A DNA stretch of 64,000 nt from Streptomyces mirabilis (GCF_039503195.1 NZ_JBCJKP010000001.1:4774001-4838000); one strand, 5' to 3'; positions 9,219 through 18,210 are shown, counted from the stretch's first letter. The notes: generated by a model from the letters alone, not told the origin. Program-made: numbers and translations.

Positions 9219-10034
9219 CTACTCCGGCGTCGTGTTGGACAGCCGGTCCAGCCATTCGCCCAGGAGGGCGGACTCGCCCGGGGTGAAGTCCGGCCTCGGG
9301 GTCCGGCGGAGGAGGGCGGCGAGGTGGGTGGCGGTGGCGGGGAGCACTTCTGCCGCTCCCGCTTCCTCGTCTTCCGCTCCCGCTTCCTCGTCTTCCGCTC
9401 CCGTTTCCTCGTCACCGGCGGACGTGGTCTCCGGCCCCATCGCCTCCGGGGTGAAGACGACCGCGTGCACCGCGTCCCGTGTCCGGCGGGAGAGCGTCTC
9501 GTCCGTGAAGGTCGCCGGACGGGATACCAGCATCAGGGAGACGCCGACGTTGGCGGACATGATCATCTGGGCGGCGAGTTCGGGGGCCAGGCGCAGCTTG
9601 CCCTGTTCGGCCGCGCGCCGGAGGTCCGCGGTGAGAATGCGGTGGGACTCCAGGGCGGCGGCCGGCGGCGTACGCATCGCCGGGGAGTTCATCAGGCGGT
9701 AGAGGTTCGGGTTGCGCAGGGCGAAGTCGGTGTGGGTGTCCCAGCCGTCGCGCAGGTCCTGGATGGGGTCCGTGCCGGGCCTGCGGCTGCGCTTGGTCGT
9801 CAGGTACTTCTCGTATCCGTGGTCGACCACCGCCGACAGCAGGCCCTCCTTGTCACCGAAGTGGCGGTAGAGGGCCGGGGCGCCGACCCCCGCCGCCTCG
9901 CAGACCGCCCGGGTGGAGACGTCCCCGTCGGGGGAGTTCGCCACCAGCTCGGCCGCCACTTCGAGGATGCGCGCTTTCGTACTGCTCACGGACGTGCTCA
10001 CGGTAGCGACGTTATCCGAGTCGCCCGAGGTCAC
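9219..10034 (-). CDS. TetR/AcrR family transcriptional regulator
   Basis: About 271 residues. A TetR DNA-binding domain lies near the N-terminus (KARILEVAAELVANSP... VCEAAGVGAPALYRHFGDKE), followed by a helical ligand-binding domain and an acidic Asp/Glu/Ala tract encoded by 21-bp tandem repeats. GTG 10034 is preferred because GGGGA lies four bases upstream and its GTGA overlaps the TGA stop of the upstream SDR gene, indicating translational coupling. Later GTGs (for example in VSTSVSS) are possible. It is the last gene of an SDR-SDR-TetR operon, so it probably controls its own operon in response to a substrate of the dehydrogenases. The ligand is unknown. Confidence 0.88.
   Translation of the reverse strand: MTSGDSDNVATVSTSVSSTKARILEVAAELVANSPDGDVSTRAVCEAAGVGAPALYRHFGDKEGLLSAVVDHGYEKYLTTKRSRRPGTDPIQDLRDGWDTHTDFALRNPNLYRLMNSPAMRTPPAAALESHRILTADLRRAAEQGKLRLAPELAAQMIMSANVGVSLMLVSRPATFTDETLSRRTRDAVHAVVFTPEAMGPETTSAGDEETGAEDEEAGAEDEEAGAAEVLPATATHLAALLRRTPRPDFTPGESALLGEWLDRLSNTTPE
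9355..9412. repeat. 21-bp tandem repeat inside TetR gene
   Basis: Two perfect 21-bp units (9355-9375 and 9376-9396) plus a partial third copy (to 9412). They encode a seven-residue acidic period (Glu-Asp-Glu-Glu-Ala-Gly-Ala type) between the ligand domain and the C-terminal tail. The unit length keeps the frame, so copy-number variation would only lengthen the linker. Confidence 0.85.
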
Positions 10035-11008
10035 GCCGTCCCCTTCCGCGCTACGGGGGACAACAGGTCCGCCAGGCCGATCCGGGTCAGGAACTCGGCG
10101 CGGACACGGTCCGCGACCAGGCTGACCTCCTGCGAACCGTCGTCCGCCGGGTCGACGTGCACCCGGAGGGGGCGCTTCCCGTACGGGGTGTCCACCACGT
10201 CGACGATCGCGTCGGCGACGAGCGACACGTCCGCGTCGGGCGGGGTGAGGGTCGCCAGGCGTCCCGCGACCTGGTCCATCAGGCCCGCGTAGTGCTCCTC
10301 GTAGGCGGGGAGCACGGTCTGTTCGCAGGGGTGGCCGCCGCTCGCGAAGTGGTTCGTGCCCGAGGTGAACGCGCCCGGCACCACGATCGTCGTCTCGATG
10401 CCGAAGCGGGCCAGTTCGGCGGCGTACGACACGGCGAGCGCGTCCATCGCGGCCTTGGCGGCGAAGTACGGCGCCAGGTACGGCGGGGTGCCGCCGCGCG
10501 TGGAGGTGGAGCCGACCCACAGCAGCAGCCCGTGGCCCTGGGCCCGCAGGTGCGGCAGCGCGGCCCGGTTGACCCGCTGGGTGCCCAGCACGTTCGTGTC
10601 GTACACCGCGGCCAGTTCGGCGGGTGTGAAGGCCTCCGTCGGGCCGGTCACCATGTGCCCGGCGTTGTGGACGAGCACGTCCAGCACGCCTGCCTCCGAC
10701 AGCACCGTGGCGATCGCCGCGTCCGCCGACTCCTGGGAGAGGACGTCGAGTGCGACCGTACGGAGGTCCACCGCGTGCTCGGCGGCGTACGCCTCGGCCT
10801 CCGCGACCCGGGCCGCGTTGCGGCCGCCGGTGTCGCGCATCGCGGCGTACACCGTGTGCCCGGCGCGGGCGAGGGCACGGGCGGACAGCGCGCCGAAGCC
10901 GGATCCGGCCCCCGTGATGACGATCGTCTTGCGCGCAACGGCGTCCCTGGCCGAATTCGCGACTGATTCCCTGACTGATTCCTTGACCGATTCCGTGCCC
11001 GAATCCAT
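10031..11008 (-). CDS. short-chain dehydrogenase/reductase (SDR)
   Basis: 325 residues from ATG 11008, with AGGAG about 7 bases upstream. The Rossmann cofactor motif TGAGSGFG lies near residue 30, NAGHMV in the middle, and catalytic Ser in GSTSTRGG with Tyr-x-x-x-Lys as YFAAK. This is a classical SDR of NAD(P)-dependent oxidoreductases; the substrate is unknown. The first 16 residues are an unusual four-residue repeat (TESV/KESV/RESV) encoded by 12-bp DNA repeats, not part of the enzyme fold. The gene starts 28 bp after the preceding SDR and its stop overlaps the start of the TetR gene, so the three form one operon. Confidence 0.88.
   Translation of the reverse strand: MDSGTESVKESVRESVANSARDAVARKTIVITGAGSGFGALSARALARAGHTVYAAMRDTGGRNAARVAEAEAYAAEHAVDLRTVALDVLSQESADAAIATVLSEAGVLDVLVHNAGHMVTGPTEAFTPAELAAVYDTNVLGTQRVNRAALPHLRAQGHGLLLWVGSTSTRGGTPPYLAPYFAAKAAMDALAVSYAAELARFGIETTIVVPGAFTSGTNHFASGGHPCEQTVLPAYEEHYAGLMDQVAGRLATLTPPDADVSLVADAIVDVVDTPYGKRPLRVHVDPADDGSQEVSLVADRVRAEFLTRIGLADLLSPVARKGTA
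10961..11008. repeat. 12-bp degenerate tandem repeat at SDR start
   Basis: Four contiguous 12-bp units (10961-10972, 10973-10984, 10985-10996, 10997-11008), the last containing the ATG of the SDR gene. On the coding strand they specify MDSG-TESV-KESV-RESV. The first two units differ at one base; the outer units are more diverged. Confidence 0.7.
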
Positions 11009-11036
11009 GACTGAACTCCTCTTGAGACGTGGCGAG

Positions 11037-11795
11037 TTACGCGATGCCGCCATTGGCCCGCAGCACCTGGCCGTTGACCCAGCGGCCTGCGGGACCGGCG
11101 AGGAAGGACACCACCTCGGCGATGTCCCGGGGGGTACCGAGGCGCTCCAGCGGCGGCTGGGCCGCCGTCCGCGCGATGGTCTCCTCGTCCTTGCCGTCCA
11201 GGAAGAGGGCCGTGGCGGTCGGGCCGGGGGCCACGGCGTTGACGGTGACGTCCCGGCCGCGCAGCTCACGGGCGACGATCAGAGTCATGGCCTCGACGGC
11301 ACCCTTGGTGGCGGCGTACGCGCTGTACCCGGGGATCGCGAGCGCGATCACGGAGCTGGAGAAGTTGATGAGCGCGCCGCCCGCGCGCAGCCGTCGTGCG
11401 GCCTGCTGGTCGACGACGAACGTGCCGCGGATGTTGGTGCGGTGCATACGGTCCAGCGCGTCGAGGTCGAGGTCGACCAGGGGCGCGAGCGCCATGACAC
11501 CGGCCGCGTGGACGACGACGTCCACCCCGCCGTACGTGGATTCGGTGGCGTCGAAGAGGGCGGCCACCTCGGTCTCGTCGGCGACGTCGGCGCGGACGGC
11601 GATCGCCTCTCCGCCCGCCTCGGTGATCGCGGCCACGGTCTTGTCGGCCTCGGCCTCGTTGCCCGCGTAGTTCACGACGACGGCGTAACCGTCGGCCGCG
11701 AGGCGCTCGGCGGTCTCCCGGCCGATTCCGCGGGATCCGCCGGTGACGACGGCCACCCGGCGGGACGTTCCCGGCGTGCTGGAGTGCTCGGTCAT
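11037..11795 (-). CDS. SDR family oxidoreductase
   Basis: 252 residues from ATG 11795, with GAGGAG 7 bases upstream; an in-frame start 42 bp earlier lacks such a site. It has the nucleotide-binding motif TGGSRGIG, HAAGVMA in place of NNAG, catalytic Ser in NFSSSV, the Tyr/Lys pair in YAATKGA, and PGPTAT after it. The overall pattern is that of FabG-like or 3-ketoacyl-reductase-like SDRs. It heads the three-gene operon with the next SDR and TetR. The upstream hydrolase gene at 11892 runs the same way 96 bp away, so read-through is possible but a separate promoter is likely. Confidence 0.88.
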   Translation of the reverse strand: MTEHSSTPGTSRRVAVVTGGSRGIGRETAERLAADGYAVVVNYAGNEAEADKTVAAITEAGGEAIAVRADVADETEVAALFDATESTYGGVDVVVHAAGVMALAPLVDLDLDALDRMHRTNIRGTFVVDQQAARRLRAGGALINFSSSVIALAIPGYSAYAATKGAVEAMTLIVARELRGRDVTVNAVAPGPTATALFLDGKDEETIARTAAQPPLERLGTPRDIAEVVSFLAGPAGRWVNGQVLRANGGIA

Positions 11796-11891
11796 GACGA
11801 TGCTCCTCGATGGGGCGGGGGTAGCGGTGTTCACCACCCGATGAGAGCAACGCTAACACCCATGCGATAGCAGCGCTACGGTCAATCGCGC

Positions 11892-12758
11892 TCAGCCCAG
11901 AAACGCCGCTACGGTCGCCACGAAGCGCCCGGCGTCGTCGAGCCAGGGGTAGTGACCGGCGCCCGCCTGCACGACGAGCCGCGCGTCGGGGAACAACCCC
12001 GCGAACTCGGCCGTCGCCTCGGGTGGGCTGTTCAGGTCGAACTCCCCGGTGAGCAGCAGGACGGGGGCTCGGCAGGCGGCGAGCGCCGCGCGGGTGGCGG
12101 GCGGGTCGAAGGCGCCCTCGGCCCCGAAGAAGGCCACGGCCTCCTCGTTGCCCGGCCGGGCGGCCGCATGGTGTTGCCGCGCCGCGGCGTCCCAACGGCC
12201 CCAGAAGAAGGGGGCGACGGCCTCCCAGTCACTGCCCGTCCCCGCGCCGATCGCCTCCAGCGCGGAGAACGCCGCCGGGAACCACGGCTCACGCTCCCTG
12301 AGCCGTGCGCGTGCGCGCCGCACCTCCCCCGTGACCTCGATGCCGACGGCCCGGGTGCCGGGGCCGATCAGGGCGAGCCTGCCGACGCGCTCCGGGTACC
12401 GGGCCGCGTACTGCGTCGCGATGTTCGCTCCGGCGGAGTGGCCGAGCAGGTCGAGCCGGGCCGGCCCGAGGTGCGCGCGCAGCGCCTCGACGTCGTCGAC
12501 CAGGCGGTCGCAGCGGTAGCCGGCGGTGTCGTGCGGGAGCGCGGACCGGCCGGTACCGCGCAGGTCCAGGACGGCCAGCCGACGGCGCGCGGAGAGGCCT
12601 CCGAGGTCGCCGAGGTAGCGGGAGTCCGTGGGGCCGCCGGGGACGCACAGGACCGGATCGCCGTCGCCGTCTCCGCTCCCGCCTCCCATCAGGCGGTAGG
12701 CGAGGCGGGTTCCGTCAGGTGCGGTGAAGGTGGGCATGACGCGGATCCTGACAGTCAT
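11892..12758 (-). CDS. alpha/beta hydrolase (proline-iminopeptidase-like)
   Basis: About 288 residues. It shows an oxyanion-loop PGGPTDSRYLG, nucleophile elbow GHSAGAN (Ser), acid in GEFDLNSPP and histidine in GAGHYPW: a complete Ser-Asp-His triad of the alpha/beta hydrolase fold, closest in style to proline iminopeptidases and epoxide-type hydrolases. Two starts are possible. ATG 12758 lies exactly 6 bases after TATAAC, which suggests a leaderless mRNA beginning at the ATG; ATG 12737 has a weak AGGA. I prefer 12758 because the divergent regulator gene uses the same arrangement. The promoter lies inside the ATAACC palindromes, so the neighbouring HTH protein probably controls it. Confidence 0.85.
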   Translation of the reverse strand: MTVRIRVMPTFTAPDGTRLAYRLMGGGSGDGDGDPVLCVPGGPTDSRYLGDLGGLSARRRLAVLDLRGTGRSALPHDTAGYRCDRLVDDVEALRAHLGPARLDLLGHSAGANIATQYAARYPERVGRLALIGPGTRAVGIEVTGEVRRARARLREREPWFPAAFSALEAIGAGTGSDWEAVAPFFWGRWDAAARQHHAAARPGNEEAVAFFGAEGAFDPPATRAALAACRAPVLLLTGEFDLNSPPEATAEFAGLFPDARLVVQAGAGHYPWLDDAGRFVATVAAFLG

Positions 12759-12824
12759 AACCGGGTTATACAACCGGGTTATGACCCCGTGGGGACAGTC
12801 GACCTGGGTATATAACCGAGCTAT
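12757..12824. promoter_or_regulatory. mirrored divergent promoters overlapped by three ATAACC palindromes
   Basis: Three related 13-bp elements: ATAACCGGGTTAT at 12757-12769 (perfect dyad), ACAACCGGGTTAT at 12770-12782 (one mismatch), and ATAACCGAGCTAT at 12812-12824. On both strands the sequence TATAAC is followed by exactly six bases and then an ATG (12758 on minus, 12823 on plus), the spacing expected for a -10 box with transcription starting at the A of the ATG. The palindromes cover both -10 boxes and both start codons, so a bound repressor would block both genes. The regulator is inferred to be the adjacent HTH protein. Confidence 0.7.
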
Positions 12825-13443
12825 GGCAGTCGAAGAGGACACACGTCGAACCCCCGAGCCCCCGACCGCGCCCCTGACCGAGGCACAGGTCGAGCGGATG
12901 TTCGCCGACATGAACGACGTCATTCGCGCGGGTGAGGAGATGCGCGGGCTGCGCGCCGAGATGATCAGGCTCTTCGCCGACCTCGGCTGGACCCAGGACA
13001 GGATCGCCCGCCTCACCGGCATGAGTCAGCCCGCCGTGTCCAAGCAGGTCACCAAGCACAGGGGGGACGACCCGTCGCCCCCGCCGCGCCTCTCGCTCGA
13101 CCAGCACGACACCTCCTGGCTGGAGGGACGCCTCTGGGGCCTCGCCGAGGAGATCTCCGAGACCCTCCACGACGCCGCCCACTGCACGCGTCACGTCAAC
13201 GCCGTCGCCCGGGGCCGGAAACACTTCACACCGCAGAACGTCGACGAACTCCGACGCCTGGTCGAGGAGGACCTGCGGCTGCACCGGGCCGCTCTGCCCG
13301 ACGGCCACCGGCACGCCTACGACGAGATCAGTCGCGCCCTCGACACCTCCGCCCCCGCGGCCCCCACCCCCACCGAATCCCCCTCCGCACGCCGCACCCT
13401 GGCCCGCCAGATCCAGCGCGCCCACCTCAGAGAGCAGGCCTGA
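12823..13443 (+). CDS. helix-turn-helix regulator
   Basis: 206 residues. A sigma-factor-like HTH lies at residues ~50-75 (LGWTQDRIARLTGMSQPAVS followed by KQVTKH). The rest is a charged helical region with no recognised enzymatic domain and a Pro/Thr/Ser-rich segment before a basic tail. No ribosome-binding site precedes the ATG; TATAAC ends six bases upstream, pointing to a leaderless transcript. It is divergent from the alpha/beta hydrolase gene and its start codon lies inside one of three ATAACC palindromes. Autorepression and control of the hydrolase are the simplest reading. Confidence 0.75.
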   Translation: MAVEEDTRRTPEPPTAPLTEAQVERMFADMNDVIRAGEEMRGLRAEMIRLFADLGWTQDRIARLTGMSQPAVSKQVTKHRGDDPSPPPRLSLDQHDTSWLEGRLWGLAEEISETLHDAAHCTRHVNAVARGRKHFTPQNVDELRRLVEEDLRLHRAALPDGHRHAYDEISRALDTSAPAAPTPTESPSARRTLARQIQRAHLREQA

Positions 13444-13816
13444 GCGCCCCCTCGGGGCCAGTGTTTCCACATGCCCGCCACCCGCGCCCAGCGCTCCGAG
13501 CTTCGTCTCTGGGCCACTTGCGCGTACGCCAAGGCGGCGATGTCGCTGTCAGCCAGGTTCGCCAGCGCGGCCCTCGACCGGACGGCCTCGTACCTGCCCG
13601 TCCCCTCGCACCGCTACGCGTGCCCGACATCGGAAACAGCCAAGCCCAGCGCCGCGTCATGGGGGCCAGTGCGATCGCCACGCACAGGCCGACGACCAGC
13701 GCATACGCGACCAGGCCGCGCATGTACGCCGTTCGGATGCCGGGCGTCCACGCCGGCCGCCGCTGGAAGGCGAAGATCACGGCAAGCAGCGTCACCCCAT
13801 GTACGGGGAGAACCAC
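13427..13816 (-). pseudogene. membrane-protein fragment
   Basis: From GTG 13816 the first ~65 codons encode two convincing hydrophobic segments (VLPVHGVTLLAVIFAF and GLVAYALVVGLCVAIALA) separated by a basic loop. Beyond PMSGTR the frame becomes Arg/Gly/Pro-rich shadow-type sequence. I see no ribosome-binding site. This looks like the remaining N-terminal piece of a small membrane protein. It fills the stretch between the HTH regulator (ends 13443) and the aldehyde dehydrogenase (ends 13851); I see nothing else there. Confidence 0.3.
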
Positions 13817-13850
13817 TGCCAGGCCCAGGGCCCGACCGGCCGATCAAGCC

Positions 13851-15325
13851 CTAGCCGCCCGACGGCCACACGATCGCCTGCACCTCGCTGTACGCATGCA
13901 GTGCGTACGACCCCACGTCCCGCCCCACCCCGCTCTTCTTGAAACCGCCGAACGGCGCCTCCATGTTGCGGCCGACGGTGTTGACGCCCACCCCGCCCGC
14001 ACGCAGCCCGCGGGCGACGCGGAAGGCGCGGGCGACGTCGCCCGACCAGACGTAGTCGATCAACCCGTAGTCGCTGTCGTTCGCGAGGGCGATGCCTTCC
14101 TCCTCGTCGTCGAAGGGGACGACCACGACGACGGGCCCGAAGATCTCCTCGCGGACCACCCGCATGTCGGGGGCGCAGTCCGCGAGGAGGGTCGGGGCGA
14201 CGTAGAAGCCGCGGTCGTACGGGGGGCGCGTACCGCCCGTGACGATCCGCGCGCCCTCCTTGCGGCCGAGTTCGACGTAGGTCTCGACCCGGTCCCGGTG
14301 GGCCGCCGAGATGACCGGCCCGACGACCGTCCCGGCCTCCCGCGGATCCCCGACCGTCAACCGTCCCGCATACGCGGCCAGTTGCTCGACCAGACGGCCG
14401 TAGATCCCCTTCTGCGCGATCACCCTCGTCGGCGCCGTACAGATCTGGCCGCTGTAGAAGGAGAACGTCGTGCCGATGCCGAGCACCGCCGACTCGACGT
14501 CCGCGTCGTCGAAGACGACCGCCGCGCCCTTCCCGCCCAGCTCCATCAGCTGGCGTTTCATCCCGCGCCCGCACACCTCGGCGATCCGCTGCCCCACCGC
14601 CGTCGAGCCGGTGAAGCTGACCATGTCCACGTCCGCGCAGTCCACGGCCGCCTCGCCGACCTCCGGACGCGAACCGCTCACCACGTTCACGACACCCGGG
14701 GGTACGCCCGCCGCCTCCAGGGCCTGAGCCATCCGGTACACGGACAGCGGGTCCTGCGGGGCGGGCTTCACGACCACCGTGTTGCCCATGGCCAGGGCGG
14801 GGGCGATCTTGCCTGCCGGATTGGCCCAGGGGTTGTTGTAGGAAGTGACGCAGGTGACGACGCCGACCGGCTGGCGGACGGCGAGGGCCCCCATGACCGC
14901 CGCCTTCCCGAACGGACCGGCCTCGTTGATCTGCGGCGGCAGCGGCTGCTCGACGGGTTCCACGCGCGCGTAACGCCGGAAACGGGCCGCGCCCACCCCC
15001 ACCTGCATCCCGCGCGCGGTCCCGGTCGTCGCACCGCTCTCGGCCTGGGCGAGATCGGCGTAGGAGAGGAAGTTGCGCCGGATGATGTCCGCCGCCCGGC
15101 CGAGGAGCGCCGCGCGCTCCTCGGGGGCGTCCGCGACCACGGACCGAAGGCCTCCCGGGCCGCGGCGGCGGCCGCGTGCACCTGCTTCCGCGAGGCCTCC
15201 GGCGCCATCCCGACGACACCCTCCGTCGCCGGGTCGATCACCTCGTAGTGCCCGTCGTCGGGCTCCACCCACGAGCCGCCGATGAACAGCCGCTGCTCGT
15301 CGCCCGCCCCCCGCACGTCGGTCAC
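13851..15325 (-). pseudogene. aldehyde dehydrogenase, frameshifted near the N-terminus
   Basis: NAD(P)-dependent aldehyde dehydrogenase split over two frames. Codons from GTG 15325 give an N-terminus with LFIGGSWVEPDDG, ending at FGPWSRTP; the remaining ~425 residues continue in the next frame from PEERAALLGRAADII. One extra C in the C5 run (G5 at 15123-15127 on the plus strand) would yield a seamless 491-residue enzyme. Catalytic residues are intact: Glu in ELGGKGA and Cys in GQICTAP, with FTGSTAVG for cofactor binding. It is the last gene of the LLM-deacylase-ALDH operon; its GTG overlaps the deacylase stop (GTGA). A sequencing deletion is more likely than real decay. Confidence 0.85.
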
Positions 15326-17052
15326 CTCGTACTCACCGTCTCCGTGTCCCGGCCGGAGCGCAGCACCTTCCCCGGTACGGCACCCGTCACCACGTCCCCC
15401 CGGATCGACTCGACCCCGTTGACCCAGACCGCCGTGATGCCGATCGCCTTGGAGTCCAGTCGCGGGCTTTCTCCCGGCAGGTCGTGCACCAGGGTGGCCT
15501 TGCCGGCGTCGACGCGCTCCGGGTCGAACAGCACGAGGTCCGCGTGGAAGCCCTCCGCGATCCGCCCGCGTTCTCTCAGTCCGAAGAGGCGCGCCGGGTC
15601 GTCCGTGAGCATCTTCACGGCGGCCTCCAGCGTGGTCAGCTTCCGCCCGCGCAGACAGTCCCCTAGGAAGCGGGTCGTGTACGGGGCCCCGCACATGCGG
15701 TCGAGATGGGCGCCCGCGTCCGAGCCGCCGAGCATGACGTCCGGATGCTGCCAGGTCTCGGCGCGCAGCGTCCAGGAGTCGGTGTCGTTGTCCGTGGGCA
15801 TGGGCCACAGCACCGTCCGCAGGTCGTCGTGCGCGCAGATCTCGACCAGGCACTCGAAGGGCTCCTGGTGGCGCCGCGCCGCGATGTCCTTCACGACCTG
15901 CCCGGTGAGGCCGTCGTTCGCCGGGCTGTAGGTGTCCCCGATGACGTACCGGCCGAAGTTGGCGAGGCGGCGGAAGACACCCGCCTCCTTGCTGTTCGCC
16001 CGGGCCAGCATCTCGGCCCGCACGGAGGAGTCCCTGAGCCGTGCGACGCGCTCCGGGACGGGCAGCGCGAGGATCGGGCCCCACCCGGGGATCAGGTTCA
16101 GCGCGCAGAACGTACCCAGGGACATGTTCATGGGGGTGAGGATCGGCATGGTGAGGGCCACCACCCGGCCGCCCGCCTTCCGCGCCCGTTCGCTCGCGAC
16201 CAGTTGCCTCGGTACGCGCTCGGGGACGGCGGCGTCGATGGTCAGCACGTTCCAGTTGAGCGGACGGCCCGCCGCCGCGCTCATCTCGACGAAGAGGTCG
16301 ATCTCGTCGTCGCTGAACTGGTCGAGGCAGCCGGCGACGATCGCCTCGATCTGGGTGCCCTCGTGCTCGCCGACGGCCCTGCTCAAAGCCAGCAACTCCG
16401 CGGGCTTCGCGTGCCGGGAGGCGACCGGTTTCCCGTCGCCGTCGGAGTGGGTGGAGGACTGGGTGGTCGACAGGCCCCAGGCTCCCGCCTCCATCGCCTC
16501 GTGGAAGAGGGCGAGCATCCGCTCCAACTGCTCCCCGGTCGGCTGCCCGCCCACCGCGTCCGCGCCCATCACGTACCGCCGCAGCGCGCAGTGGCCCACC
16601 ATGAAACCCGCGTTGACGGCGATCCGCCCCTCCAGGGCGTCGAGGTAGTCGCCGAAGCTGTGCCAGTTCCAGGGCGCCCCTTCCTCCAGGGCGACCAGCG
16701 ACATCCCCTCGACCTTGGACATCATGCGGCGGGTGTAGTCGGCGTCCTCGGGCCGTGCCGGGTTCAGCGGGGCGAGGGTGAAGCCGCAGTTGCCGCCCGC
16801 GACCGTCGTCACCCCGTGGTTCAGGGACGGGGTGGCGTAGGGGTCCCAGAAGAGCTGGGCGTCGTAGTGCGTGTGCGGGTCGACGAACCCGGGGGTGAGG
16901 ACGAGACCGGAGGCGTCCTCGCTGGTGCGGGACGCCTCCGTGACCGTGCCGATCGCGGCGATACGGCCGTCGCGGATGCCGACGTCCGCGGTGTGGCCGG
17001 GCGCGCCCGTGCCGTCCACGACGGTCGCGCCCTTGATGACGTGGTCGAGCAT
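15322..17052 (-). CDS. N-acyl-D-amino-acid deacylase family amidohydrolase
   Basis: 576 residues, the usual size for D-aminoacylase and related amidohydrolases. It has an N-terminal beta-sandwich strand VIKGATVVDGTGAPG, metal-binding PGFVDPHTHYDAQ near residue 60, GNCGFTLAP with a conserved Cys, and a C-terminal GSDAGAH and GLRERGRIAEG. Such enzymes hydrolyse N-acyl or cyclic amide bonds at a zinc site. Its place between an LLM flavoenzyme (13 bp upstream) and an aldehyde dehydrogenase (4-bp overlap downstream) suggests an amide or imide intermediate. Expression is probably set by the two CTGAC-N5-GTCAG sites upstream of the operon. ATG 17052 is the natural start. Confidence 0.88.
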   Translation of the reverse strand: MLDHVIKGATVVDGTGAPGHTADVGIRDGRIAAIGTVTEASRTSEDASGLVLTPGFVDPHTHYDAQLFWDPYATPSLNHGVTTVAGGNCGFTLAPLNPARPEDADYTRRMMSKVEGMSLVALEEGAPWNWHSFGDYLDALEGRIAVNAGFMVGHCALRRYVMGADAVGGQPTGEQLERMLALFHEAMEAGAWGLSTTQSSTHSDGDGKPVASRHAKPAELLALSRAVGEHEGTQIEAIVAGCLDQFSDDEIDLFVEMSAAAGRPLNWNVLTIDAAVPERVPRQLVASERARKAGGRVVALTMPILTPMNMSLGTFCALNLIPGWGPILALPVPERVARLRDSSVRAEMLARANSKEAGVFRRLANFGRYVIGDTYSPANDGLTGQVVKDIAARRHQEPFECLVEICAHDDLRTVLWPMPTDNDTDSWTLRAETWQHPDVMLGGSDAGAHLDRMCGAPYTTRFLGDCLRGRKLTTLEAAVKMLTDDPARLFGLRERGRIAEGFHADLVLFDPERVDAGKATLVHDLPGESPRLDSKAIGITAVWVNGVESIRGDVVTGAVPGKVLRSGRDTETVSTR

Positions 17053-17065
17053 GGCCGCACCCTCC

Positions 17066-18184
17066 TCAGACCGCTTGGCGGAAACGGGTCGTCCGGTGCA
17101 CCGGGTCCGTGTCGATCTTCGGGATCACGTGCTCCCCGATCAGCCGGATCGTCTGCAGGGTCTCCTCCTTGGGGACCCCGACCGGCAGCCCGAAGGAGAG
17201 CTGGTCGGCGCCCGCCTGCTCCCAGCGCTTGCACTGGGTGAGCACCTCGTCCGGGTCGCCGCAGATCAACAGCTCCTCCTCGATGAGGAGTTCGACGAAC
17301 TCGGCGTTGTACTCGGGGAGCGTCTCCGGCCAGACGGGGAAGCCCTCGGGGCGCGGGAAGGTGTCGTGGTAGCGGAAGACGAGGGAGGGGAGGTAGTGCA
17401 GTCCGCCGCCGACCGCGATCCGTATCGCCTCCTCGTGGGTCGGCGCGCAGATGGCGGTGGTCGTCACCATCACGTTGTCGTTGACGAAGGCCCCGACGGG
17501 CTCGGCGTCCACGATGGCGGTCTTGTACTGCTGGAGCACCCACTCCATGTCGGAGACCTTCTGCACGCTGAAGCCGAGCACGCCCAGGCCCTTGCGGGCG
17601 GCCATCGCGTACGAGGGCGGCGACCCGGCGGCGTACCACATGGCGGGGTGCGCCTTCCCGTACGGCTTGGGGAGCACCTTGCGGGGCGGGAGCTGCCAGT
17701 GCTTGCCCTGGAACCCGACGTACTCGTCCTGGAGCCACATCTTCGGGAATTCGGCGATGGTCTCTTCCCAGATCTCCTTGGTGTAGTTCATGTCGGTGAT
17801 GCCGGGGAGGAAGCCGAGGATCTCGTGGCTGCCCGCGCCGCGCCCGCTGCCGAACTCGAAGCGGTTCTCGCTGAGGTGGTCGAGCATGGCTACCTTCTCG
17901 GCGACCTTCACCGGGTGGTTGACCTGTGCGAGCGGGTTGAAGATGCCCGAGCCGAGGTGGATGCGGTCCGTGGCGTGGGCGAGATAGCCGAGGTAGACGT
18001 CGTTCGCCGAGAGGTGCGAGTACTCCTCCAGGAAGTGGTGCTCGGACGCCCAGGCGTACTTGAAGCCGGACTTGTCCGCCTGGATGACGTACTCGGTCTC
18101 CTCCATCAGCGCCTTGTGCTCCGCGAGCGGGTCGGTCTCGGCGCGCTTGCCCACGTATCCCTGTACAAAGAGCCCGAATTCCAA
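17066..18184 (-). CDS. LLM-class (luciferase-like) flavin/F420-dependent oxidoreductase
   Basis: 372 residues. It begins MEFGLFVQGYV from a TTG codon at 18184; the family usually starts exactly here, and no in-frame ATG or GTG fits. The TIM-barrel features are ASEHHFLEEYSHLS, a glycine-rich FGSGRGAGSHE, and GVLGFSV. LLM proteins of this branch use FMN or F420 to oxidise or hydroxylate small molecules; fbiC in this window makes F420 available. It is the first gene of the operon that continues with the deacylase and aldehyde dehydrogenase. Two operator palindromes lie at 18211-18225 and 18273-18287, 26 and 88 bp upstream. Confidence 0.9.
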   Translation of the reverse strand: MEFGLFVQGYVGKRAETDPLAEHKALMEETEYVIQADKSGFKYAWASEHHFLEEYSHLSANDVYLGYLAHATDRIHLGSGIFNPLAQVNHPVKVAEKVAMLDHLSENRFEFGSGRGAGSHEILGFLPGITDMNYTKEIWEETIAEFPKMWLQDEYVGFQGKHWQLPPRKVLPKPYGKAHPAMWYAAGSPPSYAMAARKGLGVLGFSVQKVSDMEWVLQQYKTAIVDAEPVGAFVNDNVMVTTTAICAPTHEEAIRIAVGGGLHYLPSLVFRYHDTFPRPEGFPVWPETLPEYNAEFVELLIEEELLICGDPDEVLTQCKRWEQAGADQLSFGLPVGVPKEETLQTIRLIGEHVIPKIDTDPVHRTTRFRQAV

Positions 18185-18210
18185 GGAGGTTCACCGTCCC
18201 CAGTATGTTT

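Noticed and set aside
12757..12782. ATAACCGGGTTAT as a KstR steroid-regulator site
   Set aside because: KstR sites need AAC-N2-GTT; here the half-sites are three bases apart and the gene controlled is a simple hydrolase, so a local regulator is the better explanation.
13614..13847. Other minus-strand frames in 13444-13850 as genes
   Set aside because: Arg/Gly/Pro-rich composition, no ribosome-binding site and no recognisable motif; only the hydrophobic fragment at 13427-13816 is worth listing.
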